Positions 35,521 through 48,700 of a DNA stretch of 64,000 nt are shown here, in pieces. Positions within the stretch are counted from its first letter, which is position 1. The number at the start of each line of letters is the position of its first letter. The notes under the pieces were generated by a model. The model saw nothing but the letters and a program-made list of their open reading frames with translations, did no database searches and had not been told where the DNA came from. Both the position numbers and the translations under genes were made by a program. The stretch is from the NCBI GenBank assembly GCA_949752735.1, contig OX457041.1, positions 24,060,527 through 24,124,526 on the forward strand, in the 5' to 3' direction. This stretch comes from Lumbricus terrestris. Lineage: Eukaryota; Annelida; Clitellata; Crassiclitellata; Lumbricidae.

Positions 35521-36349
35521 TCTACTTTTTCTCATCATGTCTTTGTCACTCCAATTCTAAGCACCACCCACCATAATCGATTGTAGGACATAATCTCCCC
35601 CATCCACTCAACAAAATCCTCGACTTTGGATCGGCGGGAATGATTCTTCTTGTATTAACGTTGGGTTGAGGACAAGTATTTTCGGTGACAGTAGAAGTTG
35701 GATTGATGAAAAATAGTTTCTCGTTAAACTGAATTGATGAAAATAAAACTGAGGTGTATGGAAGTTGGATTGATGAGAGTGGACATGGTCATTTGAATTA
35801 TTTTCATCAATCCAACTTTTGTTCCAGCAAGAATTACCATTGGTGAATAATTTAGAATGTTTAATGGATAAAATAAAAAATGCCATTTATGTAAAATGAT
35901 ACAGCAATATGTTACAATGTGTACTTAATATAGAACGCTAAAAAATATGTATTATTCTTTTAGGCTAATTGTTAAAATTTTAAAAAGAAACAAAAATATT
36001 CTTGCATATTCTTGGATATAATGCAAACTTTTAGCTTCATTTTTTGCTTTAAAATATTCGAATAGATGTTTTTGGATATAATGATTAATTTTAGGTGATT
36101 ATATCATAGCGTGGAGGTTACTGGTATGTCCTAACCTGGGGAATTATGTGTTGGGGAATTTTGTCCGTGAAATCGTGTCTACCCCACAACTATCTGTCTA
36201 TCTTCATGATCTTTGAATCTTGACCCAGAACCGCGTCTATACCGGTAATCCTATCCGTATACCAATGTTGTTTGATCAGCCTGTTTCCATGACATGGCCT
36301 TCAAGGGCTCTGAAGAAATATGAAGATTAGAACCACAATTGCTTCACTC

Positions 36350-38980
36350 CTATTTACATCTGACCTCCTCTTTAGTCACACGATAAAAGCAACAAGCACA
36401 CAAACTAACAAATATTGTACTCCAGTTTACCTCACGTTGCCCAACAACCTTGAAAAGGTCAAGCTCGAGTTCTCCCCGATTCCTCAAGGTCAGAAGAGCC
36501 GTTGCCTCTTTACTCCAGATGTTGACCAGATCAGTTGCACTCAGTCCATTGTAGCCAACCTTGAAGGTCAGCCAGAACAAATGACCTTCCATGCTGCTTG
36601 TCAATCGCCGTGGTGATGGAGCGGTCAGCGACTTTTCGAGTCCAAGAACTTCGCAAGCAAAGTTTTCGTATGAGCGTAGAGGAGTGCAAATGACTTCGAT
36701 GTGGTCTCCATAGACGCTGTTCAGCTCACTCAGTGCAGATTCCACGGCACCCTCAAACACTGCAAAAAATTCATTAATTTAGTATGAGTATGGTTCCTTT
36801 GTGTTTGTCTAATAAATAAGACTTCAAAAACAAGTAAATCCTTTTTGAAACAAAACATCACAACAAAATTCCTATCCTTTTAATTGGCAACAAGTCACTA
36901 ACAGTTTTAGTCGCTTTGTTTTATTCCAGTAAGAACTTGTCAGAAAAATTCAAATACGTATAGATTACTGTGATTTTCATAACAAGTCACATACAGTTGC
37001 AGTATTTTTCTTTTATATTTCATTAAAACCATTACGCAGGCCTTAAAGTAATTAACTTAAATTCAATTTTAATAAGCACAAGCTTTATTTCTCATCAAAT
37101 ATTTATTCATTATCATCGTCTCTACATGTAACTCTAACAAATAGACTAACAATTAACTAGATTCCTGGAGTCTCAGGCACCTCTTCTTTCTACTATTTGA
37201 AAAATTAAAATCCAACCTCTTATTACTTAAAATCCCAAATCTTCATGAATTCTTTAATTCTAAGCCTTCAAAATGTTCTCAACCTTGGTAAAACCCTTCC
37301 TGGCAGCGGAGTCTGGTCTTTCTGGCAACTGGACTTGGAACTTCCTTTGACCATCTCTAGACAACTCATTTGACTTTATGCAGCATATGTGAATAAGCCG
37401 AGTGTTCTGCATTTATCCTCACTGTAGCGACTTCAAGAGTTTCAAATTTTTTACGATTGTACCATTTGAAACAATAAGACAATGAGAAGACATGTACCTG
37501 CAACTAGATGGTTCTCACCAACTACCTGTCAAAAAAAGACAAAACACAAACTATTCACATTTGCCATTCTAGTTTTGAGAATGTATTATGTGCAAAATAT
37601 ATTCACCAGCTCGTCCAATCATTGGATATAATTTAGAAAAGAGAAAACTTGTAGATCTTGTAAAATAAGAGTGGTGGACAGTTGGAACAGTCTCAACTAC
37701 AGTAAATGCACAAATACACATAGCAGCTAAATGGCCTCAACCTTTGCTCGTATTTTAAATGAATTGATCTGGTAATATCGATACATAACCAATGCTTCCC
37801 ACTTGAATAGTGAAATGTGGCTCTTAAGATGTTCCTTAAAAGCCAGTCACTGCATCACAGAATTCGCATAATTGGTATGTCCTCTTCTCACGAGTTCGAG
37901 ACACCCAATAAGGTACAACGATAATAATAAGCTTCTTTATCAATAATATTGAAACTCACATAAATACAATGCGATTACAACTCACAGTATGAATGTATAA
38001 TTACAAGTTATAAATTAAAGAGTTAAATTTAGCTGTTTGGCAGCAATGCAAGGTATCCTGCTGTTCATTTTTATCAAAGCTCGACCGATGAAAGGTCGAG
38101 TCGACCTCTGTGAGGGTAATGGAATTCAGTCAAGCGTCCATGTCGAGTGTCTGCTCTTCGCACCAAAGTGCTATTATTACCCAAACCCCTCCCCGATTAT
38201 TAGAATTATGACAAGAAAATTTCATTTAATTTTAAAAAGTACACTGAAATTGATTATACAGTGCTTAGTCACAACTAGGGTGCTTATATTCATCGCATGT
38301 AGTCTATGTGCTAGTCTAGGGTGAGAATTGCGTGAGGGGGTTGTGGGTTCAACCCTGTCTTCATAGGATGCTATAGTAAATTTATCATTGCACACCCCAG
38401 CGCTACATAAATCAACGTCTGCCCCTCCCCAGCTACTTTTCTACAATTCTCATGTACTGAGCTGGTCCCCAATACTGCAATTTTGCCGTAGTTTCATCCA
38501 TGACCATATATAGTAGCATAAGCGTAATGAGTTCATATAGGAATTGATAAGTTTATATCGGACATCGCTCTGTCACTCAGAACACATCCTGCCGCACATT
38601 ACTGTGAATTTGTAAACGATACGGTACGTGGGGTATCACCTTACATCTCAAACAAGGTGCTACTATTATTAATAGCCTACCTTGAAACCGTAAATGAGTT
38701 TCTTGTTGTTTTGGCCGACTCGCACGCCCTCTTCCAAATGTTTTAACGTCGTTTCGACCACATCCCCGACGAAGGCACATGGCTTTACAAAGATCTCAAG
38801 TAGATGCAGCCCAACCATTCCTGAACCTCTGAAATTCCTCTCTATGATCGGGTCTGATCCCTCGATACCAACCACCAGCCAGCCACCACTTCCTCTGGTC
38901 ACCTTGATCGTGACCCTGACCCGCCGCGACCCCAGTAGCCACACCCCCATCGTAGCACGTGGTCTCATTAATAGGACCAT
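36350..38980 (-). CDS. Unidentified 245-aa protein, three exons
   Basis: Exons on minus are 38980-38681, 37525-37498 (28 nt) and 36759-36350. The introns are GT-AG with agreeing phases, and the joined frame has 245 codons and ends in TAG. I do not recognise the family. The N-terminal part is a run of alternating hydrophobic and charged residues, suggesting a beta-rich domain (VTIKVTRGSGGWLVVGIEGS, then SGMVGLHLLEIFVKP). The microexon supplies VVGENHLVA. The C-terminal part (HIEVICTPLRSYENF and LVNIWSKEATALLTL) is mixed alpha/beta. No signal peptide is evident. The start could also be Met5 or Met11. It is arranged head to head with the reticulon, 0.8 kb apart. The exact phase match across a 28-nt exon makes chance unlikely, but transcript support is lacking. 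Confidence 0.6.
38321..38452. mobile_element. MITE with GTGAGAATT ends, copy 1
   Basis: Starts GTGAGAATTG and ends CAATTCTCAT. Internal phrases GGGTTCAACCC, ACACCCCA and AGCTACTTTTCTACAATTCT are shared with 40,073-40,209. It lies in the first intron of the minus-strand gene. The target duplication is unclear. Confidence 0.65.
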
Positions 38981-39417
38981 CGATATTAATAGACCATAAA
39001 TTATGAGTCACAGATGCATAGATGTTGAATCTAACATGACAGATCCTTGGTGTTTTAGGTGACTATAAAATCAAGTTAATGAATTAATTAATTTAGGCCT
39101 ACACTTGCAAACATGGATTATTGCAACGGACAAAATCAAAAGTTTCAAAGTTTGCTTATGATTGGCATTACTTTATTTAACTCGTAAGCGCAATAGGAAT
39201 CAGATTTGAAAACTTAAGGCTTTAAATTCATGGTTTTATTTGATCTAAAGCTGATAATTTGAAATGAAGCACTGATTTGGGTCAAATCTCGTTCCGGGTC
39301 AAATTCCGAGGCGACGTTGTCACGTAGGCCAATCAAAATCAATATAGAATTAAAGATATTTTAAAAATCATTGGTAAGCTTATATAACAATAAATAATCT
39401 GAGAAAACGGTAGCAAG

Positions 39418-39560
39418 CACAACTTTCGCCTGTTTTTCAGTTTTTGTTAAGCATGTGAATAAAATTGTAGGAGAATTTTCATCAGTTGTCACAACTGGTG
39501 AAAATTCTCATAAAATTGTATTCACATGCTTAAAAAACTGAAAAACAGGCGAAAGTTGTG
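39418..39560. repeat. 143-bp near-perfect palindrome between divergent genes
   Basis: Two arms of about 70 bp meet almost without a loop (CAGTTGT-C-ACAACTG at the centre). They match in ACAACTTTCGCCTGTTTTTC, AGCATGTGAATA-AATTGTA and GAGAATTTTCA and their complements, with only a few mismatches. It lies 216 bp before the reticulon ATG, between the two divergent start codons. It is a foldback element by structure, and cruciform-forming in principle. Confidence 0.85.
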
Positions 39561-39580
39561 TTTTAAATAAATTTTCTTTC

Positions 39581-39592
39581 GCGAATGCGCAG
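39581..39592. promoter_or_regulatory. NRF-1-like GCGAATGCGCAG in the shared promoter
   Basis: GCG-AA-TGCGCAG resembles a one-sided NRF-1 site (TGCGCA core). It lies about 190 bp before the reticulon ATG in a region serving two divergent genes. It is a weak single-site prediction. Confidence 0.25.
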
Positions 39593-39775
39593 TGTAGCAG
39601 GATAAATTAACTTACCTACTTCTTCACGTGGTATAAAACTTGTTCGTCTTTGGATCCATGTTTACGTTTCGGTGAATGAGGCAGGTGTTTAGAGTTGAAC
39701 ACCTGTTGAAGATTGGTTTTTCGTCGTATATTTGAACGCTCAGTATTTCCACAGTCGATAGAAACGAGCCGACCG

Positions 39776-42700
39776 ATGGCGGATTCAAACCCGGAACTGT
39801 CGGATAATCAGCATTCGGACAACGATTTTGAGAAGCTTACGTTTCCCAGCGAGGAGGAGACTGTCGAGGCGGATAGGCCAGCCTCTGAGGTTCGACCTGG
39901 ATCGCCTGCTGTTGACCGCGAGATTTCAGAGGGGGATCAGAAGCAGGGTATGCCGATGGGAAAGTCAAAGTCGGTGCTCGACGCGAAGCAGGACGACCAG
40001 GAACAGCCAGAGACGAAATGTGAGCCGTTATTTTACTGTTACTTTTTTATGTGCGATTGTAACGTATGCGGGGTGAGAATTACCGGGGGATTGGGGGGGG
40101 CTTCAACCCCAGTCTTTCTTAGAGCCCATGGTAAAGTAGCGCATGTTTTTACACCCCAATTCCAAGTGGATCATAGACCAACCCCCAGTTATTTTTCCAC
40201 AATTCTCACACTGACATTATGTATTGATTTATATAGCGCCTTTACAGGAATGACTATTCAAAGGCGATGTGTTCTGTTATGTGTATGCATTTACACAGTG
40301 CCATGCAATAAAAAAAACGCTCAAAAGGTGCTGGGACATGCACGACTGGCAGACCAAAAGATGCATCAAAAGTAAAGGTTATTTGATTAATTATATAACA
40401 TTGTTATAACAGGCAGGGTTTAAAGTGGGTGGGAACAGCGTTCCCACTGCTCTCGAAAAATTTCTTGGCTTGCGTTCCCACTGCTCACCATGCATGGAAC
40501 CCTGGAAACATGGGCGTTCCAATAAAACTTCATCAGTGTTCCCACTGCTCACAGTTGGCGTTCCCACTGCTCATCCAAACCACTTTAACCACTGATTACT
40601 CCGACTCACTTGACCTCCCGACTTCCAAACCTTAACCTTAACGCTACCCACCTTAACAGCTACTCTGCAACCTCTGATTCGTTGGTAACCTTCCTTACCT
40701 CGGCATGACTATGATAATGATTACTATATTATGATCATTACTGTTGCATTGCTAATTAAGTTCTAATTAAGTGTTAGTATTAAGTATGCTATTGAAACAT
40801 TCATGAATAATAAAAAAAAGGAAGAGGGGTCAGGATTGTATGAGCTATTAGCTTTTGCTGGCTCCTGTTGTACTGTACAAAGTTCTTCATGATTATATCA
40901 ACAGAATTGAATGTGCGCAATAAACAATCACCATTTCAACACAAAACAACTTCTGCTGAACGATATAATTAAGCTACTGGTTCTTTAAACGATAGAAAAT
41001 TGGAAATGCTATATAAAAGTAAAGACAGATTAAAGTTATTTACTGCAGTTAACTCACAAGCATTAGGAGCATCCTATTAAATTCTTATTTGGCTCATTTG
41101 TGAATAGACTAGGGCTCAATCAGGAAGAGCTGAATGAACCTAAGGGTTAATTTCTGGCTGAGCTTCAAAATTTGTGTTTCCTTTCAGCACGTCATATCTG
41201 TGGGAAACTCGTTTTTCAACTGTTCTTGCTATCAAAAACTAATATGACCTAAATTTGCATTTGAAATTGACAAATAATAAATCAGATAGTTTAAATCTGT
41301 GCGAGTCAAAACAAGCCCACAGCACAGCACAATAATGTAAGGTTGGCTCTTTCTTACAGTGGTTTTTGACCCATTTTGATATGATTACATGTTTAAAACT
41401 GTATACCTGATATATATATTTTTTAATTTGCTCCCAACATTTGGCTCTTACACATGGTGTCACCAATGATTAAAAGGATTTTTCACTGCAAGGCGATTTC
41501 CGTTTGTTTTTGATTTGACCTTGGTGGGGGTACGTTAACATTCGATTTTTTACTTGGAGGTACAATGAAAAAGTTTTAAAACCACTGATGTAAATGAACT
41601 GACAGAATGAACAGAATGGGACAGCAAGTTCCAAAGTTTCGTCAGACCTGCGATTTGGAGAAAACCATGAGAACTCAACATTGTTCAAGTTGCATTCTCA
41701 TTCATTAATCAACTGCAGTTTATGAGAACGGAACATATAATAGGCCATGGTCAATCTCTTGACTTTATGATAACGGTCCCATGTAGCTGATTAAATTATA
41801 TGCTTCTAAAATAAAAACCTAGAATATCCTAAATGCCTAATTTTGGTTTATTTAATTTATATCGATTATTCACTGACTGTATCTCCGATGAATGCCTAAT
41901 TTTTATGTTTAGGTTACTGGGCAACGGCTATTGACCCAAGAGGTAGGCAATCATTATTTTAGCTTTATTTTATAATTGACTCTTCGTTGTTTAGAAATTG
42001 TTGTTCTGTTCCTTTTCGTAATTATTATTTTATTGGTCAATTGAATGCACAATTGAAGTTTTGATCTATTCATTGGAAATGGTTTCTTGACTTTTATGAC
42101 AATGACATTATTAAATTTTCATTATCACTTCTTTCTTCACTTCATCCCTTCACTCATTTACTCACACACTCACTCAATACCTTACTCGCTCACCAGATTC
42201 ATCAAACCAACTGCTCACTAATGTTTGTTTGACTCACTGACTAACTCACTGATTGTTGAATGCTCTAATTGATTGGCTGACTAGCTGATCAATTAACAAA
42301 TGTTGTGCATTATTTGAATGAGTTGTTGATTGTTTCTAATGTTGATTGATCAGATGATGGGATCTGTTATTTGTTGCAGTCCAAGATCTCATCTACTGGC
42401 GCAGTGTCAAACGGACGGCTTTGGTTTTCGTCGGAAGTCTCCTGATCCTCATATCTTTGGCTTGCTGTCCTCTGCTCAGTCTGATCTCATATGCGTCACT
42501 TTTCGTTCTCACTTTCGCCTTTGCCTATCGGCTGTACGGAAATGTCGTTGCCTATTTTAAGAAATCGAAGGATGCACATCCACTCAAGTAAGTCGTTTGA
42601 GGTTTCATTTTTATGACTGTTTGAGTACAATTTTGCTTACTTGCAGATTGGTGTTGTGCGTGTACCTTTGAGTTCAGGGTTCAAGTTCCAATTGTTCATC

Positions 42701-45700
42701 TCAGCTTGAGATCAGGCATTGCAGAATAAGACCTTTAAATGCCTCTTTTGACTTCTATCAACTGCCCACTATGAATAGAATTAATTCATTTTGAAATTTA
42801 TATAGCATCCTTCAAGAAGTCTACTCAGAGGCGCTCCCAGCCCAGCCATGGCTAAATAGATAGGTCTTGAGCAACTGATAGAAACCAAAGAATAGCACTT
42901 TCTTATGTAAGCTATGTGGCTTCTGATCTCTTGTGAGCTGCCTTAACCCTTTACTGACCATAGTGTAACGAGTCAGTGAAAGGTTAATGTAAGGTAAGCT
43001 ATAAGGTCGATGGCAATGGACCTGAGATAAATAAATACTGGATTCTAATGCTACGGTTTTTGGTATATAATATTTCCATTGTGAAGGGGATTCTAGGCAG
43101 TTACTAGTTTTACTCAGGTACATAGACACTCTTGGACCACTGCAGCTATATTATGCAATGGGTTGGACTTACCCAATGGCCTTATCGAAAGTTTGTGATC
43201 ATTAGCTTATGTTGAAAGAGAACTAAATACAGTATATACTGGTAGTTAAATTCAGCTGAGTCTGAGATCTGGCACCTTGGATTTGAAATCCGTCACCTTG
43301 CACTCAGGTAGCAAACCATTGCCCATCATGAGGCAATGACAATGTACGGCATTGTACATCACATAAATGACCTGGCCACCACCTAAAAGACCCATCACAT
43401 TAATGTGCTGTTTATAACAATAATTGATAATAACATTTGCAATGTTTTGCATCCTATTTCAAAACATTTTGTTTATCCAAGTGGTGAATAGCCTATGGGT
43501 TTCAGGTTTTGGATTCGCCAGATAGCTTTATGCTTTAGATCTGCAAAAATGTATAGGTTGGGCATCTATAATTGATTGAGAAATTTAACCACTGACTAAA
43601 TAGAGTCCTGAATCTAATTAAGATCTCCTCAGTCTTTGTTACATCTGTCAAGTGTTGTCCTACAGTCATCCAAACTATTCACTCAGCCATATCATCTCAT
43701 TAGTTATGTATATATGCAGCATGAAGCGAGTTAAGGGGTGTCGCATCCCACAACGCCAACATATCTATCTGTCAGACAACGAATGCATAAGACAGCTATC
43801 TAATACTGTTTTATGTTGACTCATAGAGAATGATATACTTGACATTCTGTCAGTTTTATTGATTGGTAAAAAGTATGAACAACTGTTGTCAACAGCTTTC
43901 TTTCCCCCACGGCCTTTACAATGCAAGCAACTGCCCATTATGAAGCAGTGAGAACATGATTAATAAATTTTAAAAAGCGTAATCTAATCATGCTTTTCCA
44001 ATTCCAGGAGGGTTTGCATTGAATGCTTTTCACAACCCTGGTACCGCTCAGTGGCGTAGACAAGGGGGGTTTTAGGGTTAACCCTTACCACTCCGATTAA
44101 AAATTAATTGGCCCGAAATTGTCCGGTGGGAGCGGACACAGGAGGGGTAAAGGTTAAAACCCCCATTGGCCTAGGAAACAAGTTTCTTAAAGGTTATTTA
44201 TCCACTTAAATAAGAAAAAACAAAACAATTGGTTGTAGTAACAATTGTTTTTCTTACTTTATTTCTTTTGTTACTTTATTCCCTTTTTATTTACTGTAAA
44301 ACTGTTGGGTTGGTGTCAGAAAGGGCATCCGGCCAGGCCATAAAACCCCCCCAAACCCCATAATAAATTCCTGGCTACGCCACTAATACCACTATTGATT
44401 GAGAGCTAATTTTTTACCCTCCATATTTGGGGTTAGATTACCAGTCTGATCCATCGCAGCTGCATATCTTTCCATTGATAATGTCTTCTGATTGTACCCA
44501 TAATTCTAGATGAGTTTGCCACGTTCTGAAAGGAATTGTTGTGTGACTCCACTTGAGAATAACATTGTTGTTACCATGTGCCAAATTGGCATGAAAGTGA
44601 TTGAGAAGACCAATGTTTTGTTGTTGTATTTAATAAGGCATCGTAAAAATGAGACACACAGATTAATCACATAATGCAATGACCAGAGCTTACATGTGTG
44701 TGTGTGTGTCAATTTCATGCAACAAACCTCGGATTCAAATCCAAGTTACAGCTCTAGGTTATTGAAGACGAATAAGAGGTTGACAAATAAGAAAATGGTT
44801 AAAATCATGATGAAGGAGAAAAAGGGAGATAGGTTGGAGGAGGAAGAAGAGGGGAAGAAAAAGAGGAAGAGGAAAAGGACTGTTCTTTCATCTAATACCC
44901 AAGAGGCAGCATTGCCAATTTTGAACCCTGGACTGGTGAAAAGAGTCAAACGGGTAGCTTTTTTCTCTTGTACTGAACCTCTGACATCTTTGATTCATAG
45001 CCCAGCACTGTAAACACTGGCCTTTCCATAGTTTAGGTAATCAATGGTGGTATTCTTTAGTTAATGGTCTACTTCTCACAGAGCGCTATGTTTTTAGTAT
45101 AGATGTTAAGAGAGCTTCTTGTCCCACACAAAGGCTGTGATGCAAAAATCAGCTTAATTACAAGCAGTGTATCATCCAAGGTCGTAGCTAGTTGTGTTTT
45201 TGGTGTTTGAACATCCCCTTAATGAAATAATGTAAAATCAAATAATGCATTTACTATCACATGATGTAAGAACTATGTGCAATGTATTTTCCGTCCAGAA
45301 CTCGCTATGAGAGCTCACAACGCTTCTCCAGACCCCTTAGTCGGTTGCTTGTGGGATTGCTCACGGTCGAGTACCAGTAAACACCCCCGAAATAAAATCC
45401 TGGCTATGGCCTTGAGTGTATCAAAGCAAGAGCTATAGGTTGTTTCGTCGATTTTGATACCAGGTTACCAGGTTATATCTTGGGACTTGGGTCCGTCAGC
45501 AGGGCTGTTTTTAAGGAATTTTTATAACTGCACAACCCCTTCTTTTCTTTCTCATCCTGCATGGTAAATTATTCCCAATCGGAGGAAAATGACCTTTTAA
45601 AACTATTTTTAACTACATAGAAGTGCATCTACAACTGCACAAATCCATTTAGAACTGCACAATTTGTGTACAACTGCACGCTAAAAAAGCCCTGTCCGTC

Positions 45701-48700
45701 AGGAGACAAATGTGCTTGGTAGGAGGAGAAATGCTGACACACAAAATGAGTCATAGCATAAAATTACTTAATAGATCTTGCTGCTTTCATATATAGTGTC
45801 ACGAATAATATTAACATCTGTCACATTGCCTTGTTTTGTGAGCAGCAGATGTTCAATTGACTCCTCCACGCTAACAGTTCACCGAGTCCACTTGTATATA
45901 TTGATCAATTTTGCCCAGCCAAGCTTCTTTCTAGTTCATTTATTTGTAGTTTATGCACGTTCACATATTAATAATTTAAGATATTGTCAATATCTGGGTG
46001 ATAAAACGTTGATACTGCTTATTTAACGGTTTGATAATCATAATATGTACCATAGTCTGTTGACTAGAGTATCAGCTCACATTCTCTCCCCAAAAGTTGG
46101 ATGTAACAGTCTAACCAACATACTGACCAGATGTCACTGTCTATTCCATTACAATAACATTTCCCAGGGTATTTTCTGTGAGTTAGCTTATTCCTACTTA
46201 ACACGGCCTTCAATTATTTTTACTCAGTCATACATGAAAGTGGGCATCAATGGAATAATATATGGGAGAATATATCTGAGAGATCAAAGTTATGGACTTG
46301 TTGATATTTTCCTATGCATTGGAATTAAGTCTTAAAAGGATTCCAATTTCCAAAGCTCCTTACTGGTCATCCATGACCAAGTAATTCGTAAGCAACATTT
46401 GATGAAGAGCTACTGAATTAATTAAACTGCTGGGTATCGTCAGCATGGAAATTATTGTCTAAGAGAAGCATTCATTATTTTGTAGCCTACACCATAGATA
46501 GCTGCTGCAGATGGGTTTTTGCAGCCGTGACCCAATTTTATTGTGTCTCTATAGATAGGGTTTTAATTCAATTATTTACTAGTTATAGTTAATGAATAAT
46601 TGGTCTTCCACAGTTATATTTCATGCTCATAACATTGTAGTGTTGACTTCTGAGATGAAATTGAAATTACCTTGATTTCGATTGCTTATGTCCAAGGCTG
46701 GAGTGGCAAAATTGGAAGGGAGTGTACACATAGAAATATTTGTGAAATATTTATGAGGTGACTGCACTCTGTATACCTGCGTATACCCTCGAATACAGCC
46801 CTGCTCATGTCAATATTTATATGAGATCATCATTGCAACCACAGTTGCCTGCCTGATGTATGCTGCAACACAATGCTGCAATGACCATCGAACCAACATG
46901 ACCTGAGGGGAAATGACCAGTATGTTCAGTATCTGAAAAGCTGGTTCTCTCCAAATGCGATGATCACCTAGCAAAAGATACTGAACACTTGGCTCCTCGC
47001 AAATCGCATGTCCTGTACTACATTGATTGTTCCAGCCTGTTATAGACCAAGGCTATAACTTGCACCCTTTACCTCACAACTGTGCACTTCCCATTAAGGA
47101 TTAGCCTACAAGAATCTTATTCTTATAAGAGTCGTGTGCAGTAGTGTAAATTAGTAACATCTCCCATTTACTTTGCAACAGCAGCTTGTTTGGCTCCATT
47201 TTTTCCATCAAATATTTGTACATGCTTTTCAGTAATGTGCACTTCATAATATGTTTAAGTTGCTAATTTTTCTGTTCATTTATTTGCTAATTTACTTTTC
47301 ACTCATGTGCAACATGCTGAGTGTTGAATCATTGCAAATATGGTGATCACAGCCTACTATATACACTCTTTAAAACTTTGTTGAAACTAATTAGAATTCA
47401 ACTTAAGCCTATACAACATAACAGTCAAGGTGTTGTTAATATAATTTATGGGTCTGTTCATCCGAGTTCAATCAGTTGTCGGCTTACCCCAGTGCCCACC
47501 ACTGCCCGGGAACATACAGCAGTTTAGACCTATGTAGATGCTCAAGGACACAAGGCAGTTTACATAACTGCCTGGAACACAAGGCAGTTTACATAACAGC
47601 CCGGAAAATAAGACAGTTTGCACAACTGCAAAGGAACATAACTTACATAAGGCAGTTTACATATCTGCCCTAGAACATGTGACAGTCTACATAATTGCCC
47701 AAGAACATGAGGCAGTTTATCACTGGATGAGAATGCTAAGCTGTACCCATGCCCAAAGAACACTGGCGTTATGCAGGATGTCAAACCATTTTAAATGGGA
47801 GGCCAGTGGCAATATTTTTCTGCCAGTGGTGGGCCAGGGTGCTGAAACCTACAGAGCAAATTAAGTTTAAAAGATGTCATTTAACAATAGAAACTACGAC
47901 TATTCTACATCTACCAAATGACTCCAAGTCCATCCATGTTTTGTACTTTTTCACAGACTGCATACCTACTAACTAACTGCTTTTGAATTTTCTCTTTACA
48001 AAGCATTGATTAATTATTAATGTTTTTCTGTTGGCAGTAAGTACCTGGCAAAGGAAATCTCTATTTCGCCAGAGTGCGTTCACAAGTTTTCCGATCAGAT
48101 GGTGAAAAACAGTTTGAGAGTTGTTGACGATGTTCGTCGACTGTTTCTTGTTGAAAGATTTGTCGATTCCATAAAAGTAAGTAAGATCGACGACTTCCAC
48201 TTGTGAAATTTCCAAGCAAAAAGGGATCAGCAGTCTAATGTTGATTGTTAATAATTCTAGCAATAATAATAATCTCACTGGCAATATAGTGTTTTAACTC
48301 CATCGACAAAAGGATCATATCCAGACAGATTACTTCAACAATTAAAAATAACAAAAATATTGGTTATTTGATATTAATTTATTAACTCAAACTGACAAGT
48401 ACGCAGAAATATTGCATCATATAAAAGTTGTAGCAGATGATAAGGAGTTTAACATCAGTCGAATTTAACTGTATGTCAGCCATAGATTAATAAGCCTGCT
48501 CGGCCCCATCTATCCCACTGCTGATTTGACAGAATTTTGCTTTCTAGAAAGTTGAAGATCGAGTCAACCTTATGGGGCTATCGGCAGCAGCGGGTATCGA
48601 ACCCGCATCCCTATTATTATTATTTATTATATTTATTTATCATTCTGAATTTCATGCCAATGTCGCGAGATATACTAGCCCTCTAAAGCTATCTGGTGGA

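Noticed and set aside
36320..36616. 98-codon plus-strand ORF with a hydrophobic start like a signal peptide
   Set aside because: It overlaps the last exon of the minus-strand gene, whose frame is supported by splice phase; there is no independent support.
38694..38999. 101-codon plus-strand ORF
   Set aside because: Shadow of the first exon of the minus-strand gene, which has matching splice partners.
44696..45013. 105-codon ORF with a Lys/Glu-rich middle
   Set aside because: Low-complexity purine stretch inside a reticulon intron, with no splice signals fitting the reticulon frame.
48545..48612. tRNA gene on minus
   Set aside because: Only the T-arm and one acceptor-like strand are present, with no D-arm or anticodon arm upstream.
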